Positions 15,147 through 24,418 of a DNA stretch of 59,964 bases are shown one piece after another. The stretch covers positions 1 to 59,964 of the forward strand of contig JAFGND010000064.1 of NCBI GenBank assembly GCA_016927185.1, in the 5' to 3' direction. The position numbers and the translations under genes are program-made. The notes beneath the pieces were generated by a model, which saw only the letters and a list, made by a program, of their open reading frames with translations, was not told the origin of the DNA and made no database searches. The stretch comes from Candidatus Coatesiibacteriota bacterium (GTDB lineage: Bacteria; JAFGND01). Every line of letters starts with the position of its first letter. Positions within the stretch are counted from its first letter, which is position 1.

Positions 15147-17447
15147 ATGGAAGAAGCTAAAAGCATCCTTTTGAAACTAAAGAAAGAAACAAACTGCTCT
15201 CTTTCAATAGAGGAGCTAGAGATACTGTCAAATAAACTTGGGAGAGCTCCTTCAAAACTAGAAATATATGTTTTCGATACGGTTTGGAGCGAGCATTGTT
15301 CTTACAAATCCAGCAGGATATTCTTAAAAATATTTTCCAATCATAAAAATCCTGATGTCTGGGTAGGAATAGGAGAAGATGCAGGAATAATCAAATTGGG
15401 AGTAGTAAACAACAAAGAATGGGGATTGGTGGTAGGGCATGAAAGCCATAACCATCCTTCTCAGGTTGTTCCTTATGAAGGAGCAGCAACAGGAATTGGC
15501 GGGATTGTAAGGGATGTTTATTGCATGGGTGCTGATGTAATAGGAGTTTTAGACTCTTTAAGATTCGGTGATATAAGTGAACAGTCTCTTGAAATAATTA
15601 ATGGTGTTGTTGATGGAATTGCAGGATATGCTAATCCATTAGGAATCGCTAATCTGGGAGGAGACACCTTTCTCCATCCTGACTACAATGATAATTGTCT
15701 TGTAAATGTAGTAGCATTGGGAATAGTTGAGAAAGACAGAATAATACATTCATATGTTCCTAAGGAGTCAACAGTTGAACCTTATGTTTTGATTTTAGTT
15801 GGAAAAGCTACTGATTCCTCTGGATTTGGAGGGGCTTCTTTTGCATCAGTAGTTCTGGATAATGAAGAAGCACAAAAAGGTGCTGTTCAGGTTCCAGATC
15901 CATTTCTAAAGAGAATATTAACTATAGCTAATAGAGCGTGTTTTGATTTAATATTCATTGAAAAAATAAACGCAGGTTTCAAGGATTTAGGAGCAGGAGG
16001 TATATTAGGGGCAAGTTCAGAGATCTGTGGAAAGGGGGGCAAGGGAGCTGATATTTATTTGGATAATATAGAATTAGCAGAAAAAAACCTTCCTCCTGAA
16101 GTGATTCTGACAGCTGAAACACAAGAAAGATATATATGGGCTGTTCCTGAAAGACACGCCCAAAAACTCCTCAATATATATAACAAGGATTATGAGCTTG
16201 GAAGAATGTATGAAGGAGCTTGTGCCAGGACAATAGGAAAAGTAAGAAATGATGACAAATACATAGTAATCCATGAAGGGAAAGAAGTACTCAATCTGCC
16301 TGTTTCAATTCTCACTGAAGGGATAACTCTCAACAGACAAGTAACATCGAGAAGAGAAAAAGTCTGCAAGCCCAAAAGAAAACAGCTTGATATTGCAAAA
16401 GCACTGGAAATGATACTTAACTCACCAAATATTGAAAGCAAGAGGGTATTATTTGAAGGATATGATCAGGAAGTTGGAGGCAGGGCTGTTCTTCGTCCTG
16501 GAGAAGCGGATGCTGGCGTCATAAGACCATTTCCAGATAGCAGGATTGGAATAGCTGTTGCAATAGACGGAAACCCTTTTTATGGCATAGAGAATCCGTA
16601 TTTAGCTGGAGCTTTAGCTGCCCTTGAATCTATTCATAATGTTGCTGCAACTGGAGCATTACCAATAGCTATAACAGACTGCCTTAATTTCGGAAATCCT
16701 GAAGATCCAGTTGTTTTATATGATTTTTCGGAAAGTATTCGTGGAATAAAGGATACCTGTGAAGAGATTGGCTATAAATTCAATAAACATGTTCCTCTTC
16801 CTGTGATTTCAGGAAATGTAAGTTTTTATAATCAGAGCAAGCAAGGGAATTCAATACCTCCTTCTCCAATTGTTGCTTGTTACGGCATTTTGGATGATTT
16901 TAATAATGCTGTTAGTATGGGATTTAAGAATCCAGAAAGTTCAATAATTCTTATTGGAGAGAGATATGAAGAACTGGGGGGTTCAATCTTCAGGGAGCTA
17001 TATTATGGTTGCAGCTGGGGTGAAATACCAATTCCAAGATGGAGGCAAGAAAGAAAAATTTTATGCAATTTGCATAAATTTATCAAGAAGAAGCAAATTC
17101 TTTCTGCCCATGACATCTCAAAAGGAGGTCTTCTTTTAGCTGCTTTAGAAATGGCTTTTACAGGTAAATTAGGACTGGAAATAGATACCAGCAAGATTAA
17201 AAGTGAAATGGGTTTGGATGTTATATTGTTTTCTGAATCTTCTGGATTTCTTCTTGAGGTTGATAAAAGAAATACTTCTTCGATAATCAATTCATTTGAA
17301 GAACTGGATATTTTTGCAGGAGTTATTGGGAAAGTAATTGATGAAGAGAGATTATTATTATATAATAATGAGCAAGTTCTTCTTGATACTAAATTGAAAC
17401 AAAAGAGAATTAATTGGGAAAAAGGCTGGAAAAAATATATATGTTGA
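15147..17447 (+). CDS. purL: FGAM synthase, large (PurL) subunit
   Basis: A 766-residue enzyme of the small-type PurL class. Seen are VWSEHCSYKSS near the N-terminus, GHESHNHPSQVVPYEGAATG, GIANLGGDTF, and in the second half VEGYDQEVGG-like FEGYDQEVGGRAV and AISDCLNFGNP-like AITDCLNFGNPEDP. It converts FGAR plus ammonia and ATP to FGAM, with ammonia supplied by PurQ. The small PurL normally needs PurS as a third subunit, but no purS is recognised in this window. It overlaps purQ by 7 bases. Confidence 0.96.
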   Translation: MEEAKSILLKLKKETNCSLSIEELEILSNKLGRAPSKLEIYVFDTVWSEHCSYKSSRIFLKIFSNHKNPDVWVGIGEDAGIIKLGVVNNKEWGLVVGHESHNHPSQVVPYEGAATGIGGIVRDVYCMGADVIGVLDSLRFGDISEQSLEIINGVVDGIAGYANPLGIANLGGDTFLHPDYNDNCLVNVVALGIVEKDRIIHSYVPKESTVEPYVLILVGKATDSSGFGGASFASVVLDNEEAQKGAVQVPDPFLKRILTIANRACFDLIFIEKINAGFKDLGAGGILGASSEICGKGGKGADIYLDNIELAEKNLPPEVILTAETQERYIWAVPERHAQKLLNIYNKDYELGRMYEGACARTIGKVRNDDKYIVIHEGKEVLNLPVSILTEGITLNRQVTSRREKVCKPKRKQLDIAKALEMILNSPNIESKRVLFEGYDQEVGGRAVLRPGEADAGVIRPFPDSRIGIAVAIDGNPFYGIENPYLAGALAALESIHNVAATGALPIAITDCLNFGNPEDPVVLYDFSESIRGIKDTCEEIGYKFNKHVPLPVISGNVSFYNQSKQGNSIPPSPIVACYGILDDFNNAVSMGFKNPESSIILIGERYEELGGSIFRELYYGCSWGEIPIPRWRQERKILCNLHKFIKKKQILSAHDISKGGLLLAALEMAFTGKLGLEIDTSKIKSEMGLDVILFSESSGFLLEVDKRNTSSIINSFEELDIFAGVIGKVIDEERLLLYNNEQVLLDTKLKQKRINWEKGWKKYIC

Positions 17448-18244
17448 ATAAACTTCCTGTTTTCGTGGTGATATTTCCTGGGACAAATTGTGAAATAGAG
17501 ACAGCATTGGCAGTAGAAGCTGTCGGGTTGGAAGCAAGATTATTTAGATGGAATGAAAATCCAAAACAACTCAAAAAAGCTGGAGGGATAATCTTGCCTG
17601 GAGGTTTTTCATATCAAGACAGGATAAGAGCTGGGGCTGTAGCAGCAAAAGAGGAGATAATGGAAAGTGTCTCCAGACTTTCTGAAAAGGGAGTTCCTGT
17701 GCTTGGGATTTGTAATGGAGCTCAAATATTACTGGAAACTGGACTCGTTCCCGGACTAAAACCTGGAAAAATAGATCTTGCTCTTGGAAGAAACAAAATG
17801 GCTGGAAGAAGCAGATATATTTGTAGATGGATATTCATGAAAGTAAATCACAAGAACAAAAGCCCATTCTTGAATAATATCAAGAGAAGTGATTATTTTC
17901 CATTGCCAATAGCACATGCTGAAGGCAAGTTTACAGGTAAAAACAAGAAGACACTTAAGGAGATAAAGGATAAAGAGTTGATAGCCTTTAGATATGGATC
18001 TAATGATGTTAATGAAGAAGATAACAATCCAAATGGATCATGGGAAAACTGTTCAGGTTTGACAAACAAGAATGGAAATATACTGGCAATGATGCCTCAT
18101 CCTGAAAGAGCAATATGGTTTTATCAGATACCATTAAATATAACAAGAATAATGAAAAATGAGAGCAAGGATATTAGAAAAGAGGATTTATCATTATTAC
18201 CAGGTCCTGGATTTAATATCATGTCAGGTTTCAAGAATTTTTAA
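17441..18244 (+). CDS. purQ: FGAM synthase, glutaminase (PurQ) subunit
   Basis: The start is the ATG at 17441 (MLNKLPVFVVIFPGTNCE). An in-frame TTG at 17414 lies deeper in purL and is not needed. It is a class I glutamine amidotransferase: GGFSYQDRIRAGA, the nucleophile cysteine in LGICNGAQIL, and the late HPER motif (MMPHPERAIW). At 267 residues it is longer than Bacillus-type PurQ (about 227), with extra sequence between the nucleophile and the HPER motif and at the C-terminus. It supplies ammonia to PurL. Confidence 0.94.
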   Translation: MLNKLPVFVVIFPGTNCEIETALAVEAVGLEARLFRWNENPKQLKKAGGIILPGGFSYQDRIRAGAVAAKEEIMESVSRLSEKGVPVLGICNGAQILLETGLVPGLKPGKIDLALGRNKMAGRSRYICRWIFMKVNHKNKSPFLNNIKRSDYFPLPIAHAEGKFTGKNKKTLKEIKDKELIAFRYGSNDVNEEDNNPNGSWENCSGLTNKNGNILAMMPHPERAIWFYQIPLNITRIMKNESKDIRKEDLSLLPGPGFNIMSGFKNF

Positions 18245-18258
18245 CAGGAGTTCTTTAG

Positions 18259-19209
18259 ATGAAAAAACAGAAAAACCAGATTGATGAAAATGCAAAGAAT
18301 GGTAATAAAAGAACTGCGGGAAGAAAAAGCAGCTTTATACAAACACTTATTGTTACAGTAGGTATAGCATTAGTTTTAAGAACATTTGTTGTCCAGGCTT
18401 ATGAAATTCCAAGTGGATCAATGAGAATGACTTTGCAGGAAGGAGATTTCCTTCTAGCAGCCAAATTCCTATATGGTTTTAAGATACCATTTACAGAAGC
18501 TTCTATTGGAGGGTGGCTTGAACCTAAACATCAGAAGATAAGCATATTTCACTTTCCTCTGAGTCCCGACAGGGATTTTGTTAAAAGATGCATTGGACTT
18601 CCAGGTGATACAGTAGAAATAAAAGACAAGGTTGTATATGTCAACAGAAAGCAGTACAAGGAACCATATACTCAGTTTGTGGATCCAGTAATCAGGGACA
18701 AGGATTTCAGGAAGAATATGCAACCTTATACATTGAAGGAGAATGAATTAGCTTTTGCTATCAAACCGGATGCTGGAAATGATTTGATTGTAAAAATAAT
18801 AAATCCGAAAGGATATCCAAAGGACCAGGAAGAATTTTTCTTTTCTTGTATTGCTGTTCCAGGACAAATTATTGAAATGAGAAACAACGAGATTTTCGTA
18901 GAAGATAAGAAAATAGATTCAAGCAAGTTATTGACCTTCAAGGATATATTCGCTCATGGTTATTGGCCGGTTATAAGGGATAATTTCGGTCCTTATATTG
19001 TCCCGGCAAACTATTATTTCATGCTTGGAGATAACAGAGATGATAGCCTTGATAGCAGATTCTGGGGACCAGTTCACAAGAAATACATTTTTGGTGAACC
19101 TTTGATTATTTATATGTCCTGGTTAACATCAAGTCTTGATTCTAATTATGCTTCAATAGATATTTTTCATAGAATAAGATGGAACAGATTGGGAGTGATT
19201 ATAAGATAA
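18259..19209 (+). CDS. lepB: Signal peptidase I
   Basis: A 316-residue enzyme with one N-terminal membrane segment (about 28-45), then the catalytic serine in EIPSGSM (Ser54), the general-base lysine in RDFVKRCIGLPGD (Lys109), and box E GDNRDDSLDSRFWG. These are the family boxes B to E in order. An insert of about 100 residues lies between boxes D and E, as in several Gram-negative enzymes. It cleaves signal peptides at the outer face of the inner membrane and would serve the many exported proteins in this window. Confidence 0.95.
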   Translation: MKKQKNQIDENAKNGNKRTAGRKSSFIQTLIVTVGIALVLRTFVVQAYEIPSGSMRMTLQEGDFLLAAKFLYGFKIPFTEASIGGWLEPKHQKISIFHFPLSPDRDFVKRCIGLPGDTVEIKDKVVYVNRKQYKEPYTQFVDPVIRDKDFRKNMQPYTLKENELAFAIKPDAGNDLIVKIINPKGYPKDQEEFFFSCIAVPGQIIEMRNNEIFVEDKKIDSSKLLTFKDIFAHGYWPVIRDNFGPYIVPANYYFMLGDNRDDSLDSRFWGPVHKKYIFGEPLIIYMSWLTSSLDSNYASIDIFHRIRWNRLGVIIR

Positions 19210-20160
19210 ATGAGAAATCAACAGAATCTTTCTCAGGTTAAGGCAGGGGATAACTTCAAGGGATTTCTTATGCTTTACAAGATATACGGAAAAACCTCAA
19301 AAATAGGGAAACTCTATGCTAATCTTGAACTTGGAGATGCAACAGGAACTATTGAAGGAAGATGGTGGGATATTGACAAGGAAATCATAGAGAATTTCTC
19401 TGAGATGCAACCTGTTGCTATCAAGGGAAGTATAGAAGAATGGCAGGATAAGCTGCAATTCAAGGTTGAGAAAATGAGAGCAATTTGTGAAGAAGATGAA
19501 TTGCATGGATTCGATTTTGCACTTCTTGTTCCGACAACTCCTTACAATGTTGATGAGATGTGGGGTGAGCTTATAGATATCATTACTGAAATAGCTGAAC
19601 CCAATCTGCAGGATTTACTTGGCAAGATATTTGCCAGATATGAAGAGGATTTCAAATCATTTCCTGCTGCCCATAGGCTTCATCATTCATACAGGGGGGG
19701 ATTACTGGAACATACTTTATCAGTAGTTAAAATCGTGAAGAATTTATGTGAGCATTTTCCAAGACTGGATAGAGATTTGGTTTTAACAGGAGCAATTCTG
19801 CATGATATAGGAAAGATAAAGGAATACAGGGAAGATCCAAGGCAATCAAGCACAATGAGTGGAGAGCTTATTGGTCATGTTGTTCAGGGATGGGAAATAA
19901 TTCTTGATGAATACAGGCAAATAGAGTATTTCCCAGAGAATTTACTTATTAAACTCGGGCATATAATCCTTTCTCATCATGGGAAATATGAATATGGATC
20001 CCCGAAACTTCCAAAAACAGCAGAAGCCATTGTAGTTAATTTTGCAGATGATCTTGATGCCAAGGTTTCGCTTTTTTATAGTGTCATTGATAATGACAAG
20101 GACAAAGGTGAGTTTACATATTATAACCAGATATTTGAAGGTAGATTATACAGGGGGTAA
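19210..20160 (+). CDS. yhaM: YhaM-type 3'-5' exoribonuclease (OB + HD)
   Basis: A 316-residue protein with an N-terminal OB-fold (residues about 8-90, YANLELGDATGTIEGRWWD) and a C-terminal HD metal-dependent phosphohydrolase domain: HRLHHSYRGGLLEHTLSV, then AILHDIGKIKEY, then LSHHGKYEYGSP. This OB plus HD arrangement and length are those of YhaM, a 3'-5' exoribonuclease. It starts directly after the lepB stop and overlaps lpdA by one base. The YhaM assignment is by architecture. Another nucleic-acid hydrolase of the same class is possible. Confidence 0.85.
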   Translation: MRNQQNLSQVKAGDNFKGFLMLYKIYGKTSKIGKLYANLELGDATGTIEGRWWDIDKEIIENFSEMQPVAIKGSIEEWQDKLQFKVEKMRAICEEDELHGFDFALLVPTTPYNVDEMWGELIDIITEIAEPNLQDLLGKIFARYEEDFKSFPAAHRLHHSYRGGLLEHTLSVVKIVKNLCEHFPRLDRDLVLTGAILHDIGKIKEYREDPRQSSTMSGELIGHVVQGWEIILDEYRQIEYFPENLLIKLGHIILSHHGKYEYGSPKLPKTAEAIVVNFADDLDAKVSLFYSVIDNDKDKGEFTYYNQIFEGRLYRG

Positions 20161-21536
20161 TGATGGATTATCAAGTGATTTTTTTAGGCGGAGGTCCAGC
20201 AGGATATGTTGGAGCAATATATGCAGCAAAGCATGGTCTTAAAACAGCAATAGTGGAGAAGGATTTGATTGGAGGAACCTGCTTGAATAGGGGTTGTATA
20301 CCAACAAAAACCCTTCTTGCAAGCACCAGAATATTCTATCAGAAGGAGAAATCAAGTGAACTGGGATGGAAGATAGATAACTTATCATTTAATTGGGATA
20401 AAATAAGAGAAAGACGAGAAAGTGTTCCTTATAAACTCAGACAAGGAATAGAATACTTGTTCAAGAAACTGGGTATTGATTTAATAAGGGGAAGTGGCAA
20501 GATTCTGGAGCCACATAAATTGATGATAGACAATGGAGAAAGAGAAGTCTCTTTTGATAACCTTATTATTTCTACTGGCTCAAGACCTCAAATATTTCCA
20601 TTCCTGAAACCTGATGGCATAAATATACTTATAAGCACAGATCTGCTTAAATTAAACGAAATACCAGAGAATCTTGCTATAATAGGTGCTGGAGCAATCG
20701 GAATGGAGTTTGCGACAATCTATCATGCGCTGGGAACAAAGATAACAATAATAGAGTATTTACCAGAGGTATTACCATTATTTGACAGAGCTTTGGCAAA
20801 AAGACTTAGGTTGATCTATAAGAAAAGAGGAATTAACATCCTGATAGGAAGTAAAGTAACTGGCTGTGATATAATAGATTATAAATGTAAGATAAATATA
20901 GAAGGAGTTGAGAATCCAGTACTTTCTGATAAAATTCTTCTCGCTACTGGTGTAGTACCTAATTCTGAAAACATTGGACTTGCTGAGATTGGAATTGAGC
21001 AAGATAAACGTGGATACATCAAAGTGAATGACAAATTAGTTACTTCTTATGAAAACATCTTTGCAGTAGGTGATGTTATTGGTGGAAAGCAGCTTGCACA
21101 TAAAGCATCATTTGAAGCAAAACGGGTTATAGATATAATTCTTGGAAAGAATGTATTGATAAATCCTGTTATCCCTGGAATTGCTTATACTGAACCAGAA
21201 TTTGCTATGGCAGGTTTAACAGAGGAAGAGTGCAGGGAAAAGAATCTGGACTTTGCAACAGGACAATTCCCCTATCAAGCTCTTGGAAGGGCGATAGCTG
21301 AGAATGATATTGATGGACAGGTGAAAGTATTAATAGATACTAAAAGTAAAAAGATTCTTGGAGCACATATACTTGGAAATCATTCAGATAATCTTGTACA
21401 GATTATTTCTCAGATGATGGATTATGGCAAGACAGTTGATGATATTGAGAAATTATGTTTCTCTCATCCAAGTTACACTGAAATAATCGAGGAAGCAATA
21501 TTAGATTCAATAAAAATGGCTATTCATAAAATATGA
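20160..21536 (+). CDS. lpdA: Dihydrolipoyl dehydrogenase
   Basis: A 458-residue flavoprotein disulfide reductase. The FAD dinucleotide motif FLGGGPAGYVGAIYAA is followed by the redox pair in GGTCLNRGCIPTK (Cys41/Cys46), a second Rossmann motif (AIIGAGAIGMEFA), the FAD-binding FAVGDVIGG, and the C-terminal FSHPSYTEIIEEA with the catalytic His-Glu pair. It oxidises dihydrolipoamide to lipoamide with NAD+. No E1/E2 or glycine-cleavage genes lie nearby. A start one codon later (20163) is equally possible. Confidence 0.93.
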   Translation: MMDYQVIFLGGGPAGYVGAIYAAKHGLKTAIVEKDLIGGTCLNRGCIPTKTLLASTRIFYQKEKSSELGWKIDNLSFNWDKIRERRESVPYKLRQGIEYLFKKLGIDLIRGSGKILEPHKLMIDNGEREVSFDNLIISTGSRPQIFPFLKPDGINILISTDLLKLNEIPENLAIIGAGAIGMEFATIYHALGTKITIIEYLPEVLPLFDRALAKRLRLIYKKRGINILIGSKVTGCDIIDYKCKINIEGVENPVLSDKILLATGVVPNSENIGLAEIGIEQDKRGYIKVNDKLVTSYENIFAVGDVIGGKQLAHKASFEAKRVIDIILGKNVLINPVIPGIAYTEPEFAMAGLTEEECREKNLDFATGQFPYQALGRAIAENDIDGQVKVLIDTKSKKILGAHILGNHSDNLVQIISQMMDYGKTVDDIEKLCFSHPSYTEIIEEAILDSIKMAIHKI

Positions 21537-22135
21537 ATGAGTATGCTTTTGTATTCAAGGTGATTGCAGCTGCCATAATGGGTTTTTCTCTTTCAGCATG
21601 TGCAGGAATAAGAGCATTTCTTCCTCTTGCCGCTGTTTCTATTGCATCCAAGTTTGGTTCCCTGATTGGCTATAATCTGCCTTTGACTGAATATTTTACC
21701 TGGCTTTCAAGCTGGCCTTCAGTAATATGCTTTACAACTGCTGTTATAATAGAAATAATTGCAGATAAATTTCCTGCAATTGATAACATACTTGATGCAG
21801 CTGCATTCCTTCTGAAACCAATAGCTGGTGCTTTTATAGCTGCAGCAGTTATGACAAAGATGCCTCCTTTGTTACAAGCAGTTCTTGCAATAATAATTGG
21901 TGGAGGAATTGCTGAAGGAGTTCATTTGATAAAAGCGGGAGTGAGAGGATTATCTACTGTAGGGACTGCTGGCACTGCAAATACTGTAATAAGCATAATC
22001 GAAGATATAGGAAGTACAATCCTTGTAATTCTTTCTTTTGTTATTCCAATCCTGTCTGCAATACTGATAGTAATTCTATTTATAATAGTCTTCAAGTATA
22101 TGAAAAACAAGAAAAAACTTCAGGTTGCCAGATAA
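21533..22135 (+). CDS. DUF4126-family membrane protein
   Basis: A 200-residue hydrophobic protein with about five membrane segments. It has the DUF4126 pattern: an N-terminal SLSACAGIRAFLPLA block, the IIEIIADKFPAIDNILD loop with acidic residues, KPIAGAFIAAAVM, and a final helix followed by basic KNKKKLQ. Function unknown. Overlaps with both neighbours (ATGA with lpdA, one base with prfB) place it firmly in the operon. Confidence 0.8.
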   Translation: MNEYAFVFKVIAAAIMGFSLSACAGIRAFLPLAAVSIASKFGSLIGYNLPLTEYFTWLSSWPSVICFTTAVIIEIIADKFPAIDNILDAAAFLLKPIAGAFIAAAVMTKMPPLLQAVLAIIIGGGIAEGVHLIKAGVRGLSTVGTAGTANTVISIIEDIGSTILVILSFVIPILSAILIVILFIIVFKYMKNKKKLQVAR

Positions 22136-23223
22136 TGTCAGAACAGATAGAGAAAATAATCCTCCAGCTAGAAACAATTGGGAAAATACTCAATATAGAG
22201 AACAAAACGAAGAGAGTCGCATTACTGGACGAAGAAATAAATAAAGAAGGTTTCTGGAATGATCCGCAGAAAGCTCAGAATATTCTGAAGCAGAAAAAAA
22301 TGATGGAGAATCAAATTGAAGAGTGGAGAAATTCAAGGCAGGAAATTGATATGCTTTCGGAATTAATGCAGTTAGCAATAGATGAGGGAGATCAAAAGAC
22401 AATAGAAAAGTTAACTGAGGAAACTAATCAATTGAAAGAAAGAATTGATATACTTGAGAATAAAGCTCTATTGAAGGAAGAGGATGATGAAAAAGATGCC
22501 ATTCTTGAAATTCACAGTGGAGCTGGAGGAACAGATGCACAGGATTGGGCAGAAATGCTTTCCAGAATGTATCAAAGATGGTCTGAAAGGCAAGGTTATA
22601 AGATTGTTGTACTTGATCAGCTGACTGGTCTTGAAGCTGGTATTAAGAGCATTTCCCTTTCTATAGAGGGAGAATATGCATATGGATATTTGAAGGGAGA
22701 AACAGGAGTTCACAGATTGATAAGACTATCACCTTTTGATACCAATCACAGACGTCATACCTCTTTTGCAAGCGTATCTGTTTATCCTAGAATAGACAAG
22801 ACGATCAAGGTGGATCTTAAGGAAGAGGATTTAAGGGTGGAAACTTTTCGTTCACAAGGTGCAGGAGGTCAAAGCATCAATACAACTGATAGTGCTGTAC
22901 GTATAACTCATTTGCCGACTGGAATAAGTATATCATGTCAGAATGAAAGATCGCAGCTTAGAAACAAGGAAAATGCTATGATTTTGCTTCAGGCAAAAAT
23001 CTATGCATATTATCATGCAATAGAGGAAGAAAAAAAGAGAGAACTTGAAAAACTCAAGAAAAAAATTGAATGGGGAAGTCAAATAAGAAGTTATACATTC
23101 CATCCTTATACTATGGTAAAAGATCATAGAACGAAGACTGAGTCTGGTAATATTGCTGCAGTAATGGATGGAGATATTTCAATATTTATAGATTCATTTC
23201 TTCATATATTGAATGAGGAATAA
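22135..23223 (+). CDS. prfB: Peptide chain release factor 2
   Basis: A 362-residue class I release factor. It has the GAGGTDAQDWAEML start of domain 2, the RF2-specific stop-codon reading tripeptide SPF in RLSPFDTNHRRHTS, and the catalytic GGQ in GAGGQSINTTDSAVR. It releases proteins at UGA and UAA codons. The reading frame is continuous from the ATG, so the autoregulatory +1 frameshift (internal UGA) found in many prfB genes is absent here. Confidence 0.95.
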   Translation: MSEQIEKIILQLETIGKILNIENKTKRVALLDEEINKEGFWNDPQKAQNILKQKKMMENQIEEWRNSRQEIDMLSELMQLAIDEGDQKTIEKLTEETNQLKERIDILENKALLKEEDDEKDAILEIHSGAGGTDAQDWAEMLSRMYQRWSERQGYKIVVLDQLTGLEAGIKSISLSIEGEYAYGYLKGETGVHRLIRLSPFDTNHRRHTSFASVSVYPRIDKTIKVDLKEEDLRVETFRSQGAGGQSINTTDSAVRITHLPTGISISCQNERSQLRNKENAMILLQAKIYAYYHAIEEEKKRELEKLKKKIEWGSQIRSYTFHPYTMVKDHRTKTESGNIAAVMDGDISIFIDSFLHILNEE

Positions 23224-24402
23224 ATGTCATATTTAAACAGAAATATAATTAAAACATATTTCGCTGCAGCATTGATAATAATTGGTCTAGTCTTCTTGAT
23301 TTTTACTTACATTATTTACAGCAGATTAGAAGAACATGCAGAAAGTGTTTCAAATCTTGTAGCTAATTATTTCGCAGTCAATACAATAGAAGCATTGAAA
23401 AATCCAAGTGACTTCAAGAGAATTCTTGCGATTGTTGACTTTCCAATTATAATTACTGATGAAAATAGTGTCGCACAAGTATTCGTAGATATTAATGAAA
23501 GAGACGAACAGAAGCTGAAGAAAATAATAAAGGATATGGATAGCACTTATCCTCCCATTCCGATTGTTGCATTCCAGGATAATGAAAGTATTGTTATTGG
23601 TCACTTGCACAGAGGGAAATCCAAATTAGGTACTTTATTAAGATTTATTCCATTCATACAGTTTGGACTTGTTTCACTGTTTTCTGCAGTTGGTTTAATG
23701 GCATTCAGGGTTTTAAGAACTACTGAACAAAGCTATATCTGGGTTGGAATGGCCAAAGAAACTGCGCATCAACTTGGAACACCACTCACAAGTATTCTAG
23801 GATGGCTTCAAATGCTTGAGGAATATCCTTCTGAAGATAAACATGAAATAAGAGAAATGAAAAAGGATATTGAGAGATTAAATAAAATTGTATCCAGATT
23901 TGGCTTGATTGGAAGCTTACCCAAATTCCAGGATGTAGATTTAAATCCTCTTATTGATAATCTTATTACTTATTTTGAAGAAAGAACTCCACATCTCGGA
24001 CTCAAGAGAATTTCTATAGTAAATGAAGTCTCTAAATTACCAGTTGTAAAAGGAAATCAGGAGTTATTAGAATGGGTTTTCGAGAATCTTCTAAAAAACT
24101 CAATAACAGCTATGGATAAGGATGAAGGGATTATTACCATTTCTGGAGAATATGATGAATTCAATGTAAAAGTAAGAATTGTGGATAATGGAAGAGGTAT
24201 ATTACCATCCAATCAGAAGGCAATATTTGACCCAGGGTTTACAAGCAAGAAGAAAGGATGGGGATTGGGTTTAGCTTTAGCAAGAAGAATAGTTGAAGAA
24301 TATCATCAAGGTCAGCTTCAGCTAGTTTCTTCAAAAATAGGCATTGGTTCTATTTTTGAAGTGATTATTCCATTAGATTTACATAATAGACAATCAAAAT
24401 GA
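23224..24402 (+). CDS. Orphan membrane sensor histidine kinase
   Basis: A 392-residue kinase with helices near residues 12-30 and about 137-158 framing a roughly 105-residue extracytoplasmic sensor, then HisKA and HATPase_c domains. The H-box reads ETAHQLGTPLTSILGW, with glutamine instead of the usual glutamate after the phospho-acceptor histidine. The N box (LLKNSITAMD) and G boxes (DNGRGILP, GLGLALARRIV) are intact. No response regulator is adjacent, so the partner is elsewhere. It begins right at the prfB stop. Confidence 0.85.
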   Translation: MSYLNRNIIKTYFAAALIIIGLVFLIFTYIIYSRLEEHAESVSNLVANYFAVNTIEALKNPSDFKRILAIVDFPIIITDENSVAQVFVDINERDEQKLKKIIKDMDSTYPPIPIVAFQDNESIVIGHLHRGKSKLGTLLRFIPFIQFGLVSLFSAVGLMAFRVLRTTEQSYIWVGMAKETAHQLGTPLTSILGWLQMLEEYPSEDKHEIREMKKDIERLNKIVSRFGLIGSLPKFQDVDLNPLIDNLITYFEERTPHLGLKRISIVNEVSKLPVVKGNQELLEWVFENLLKNSITAMDKDEGIITISGEYDEFNVKVRIVDNGRGILPSNQKAIFDPGFTSKKKGWGLGLALARRIVEEYHQGQLQLVSSKIGIGSIFEVIIPLDLHNRQSK

Positions 24403-24418
24403 TTTTTAGGAGGATAAA

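Noticed and set aside
17414-17440. TTG start for purQ further upstream
   Set aside because: It lies inside purL. The ATG at 17441 begins the conserved PurQ N-terminus and gives a normal short overlap.
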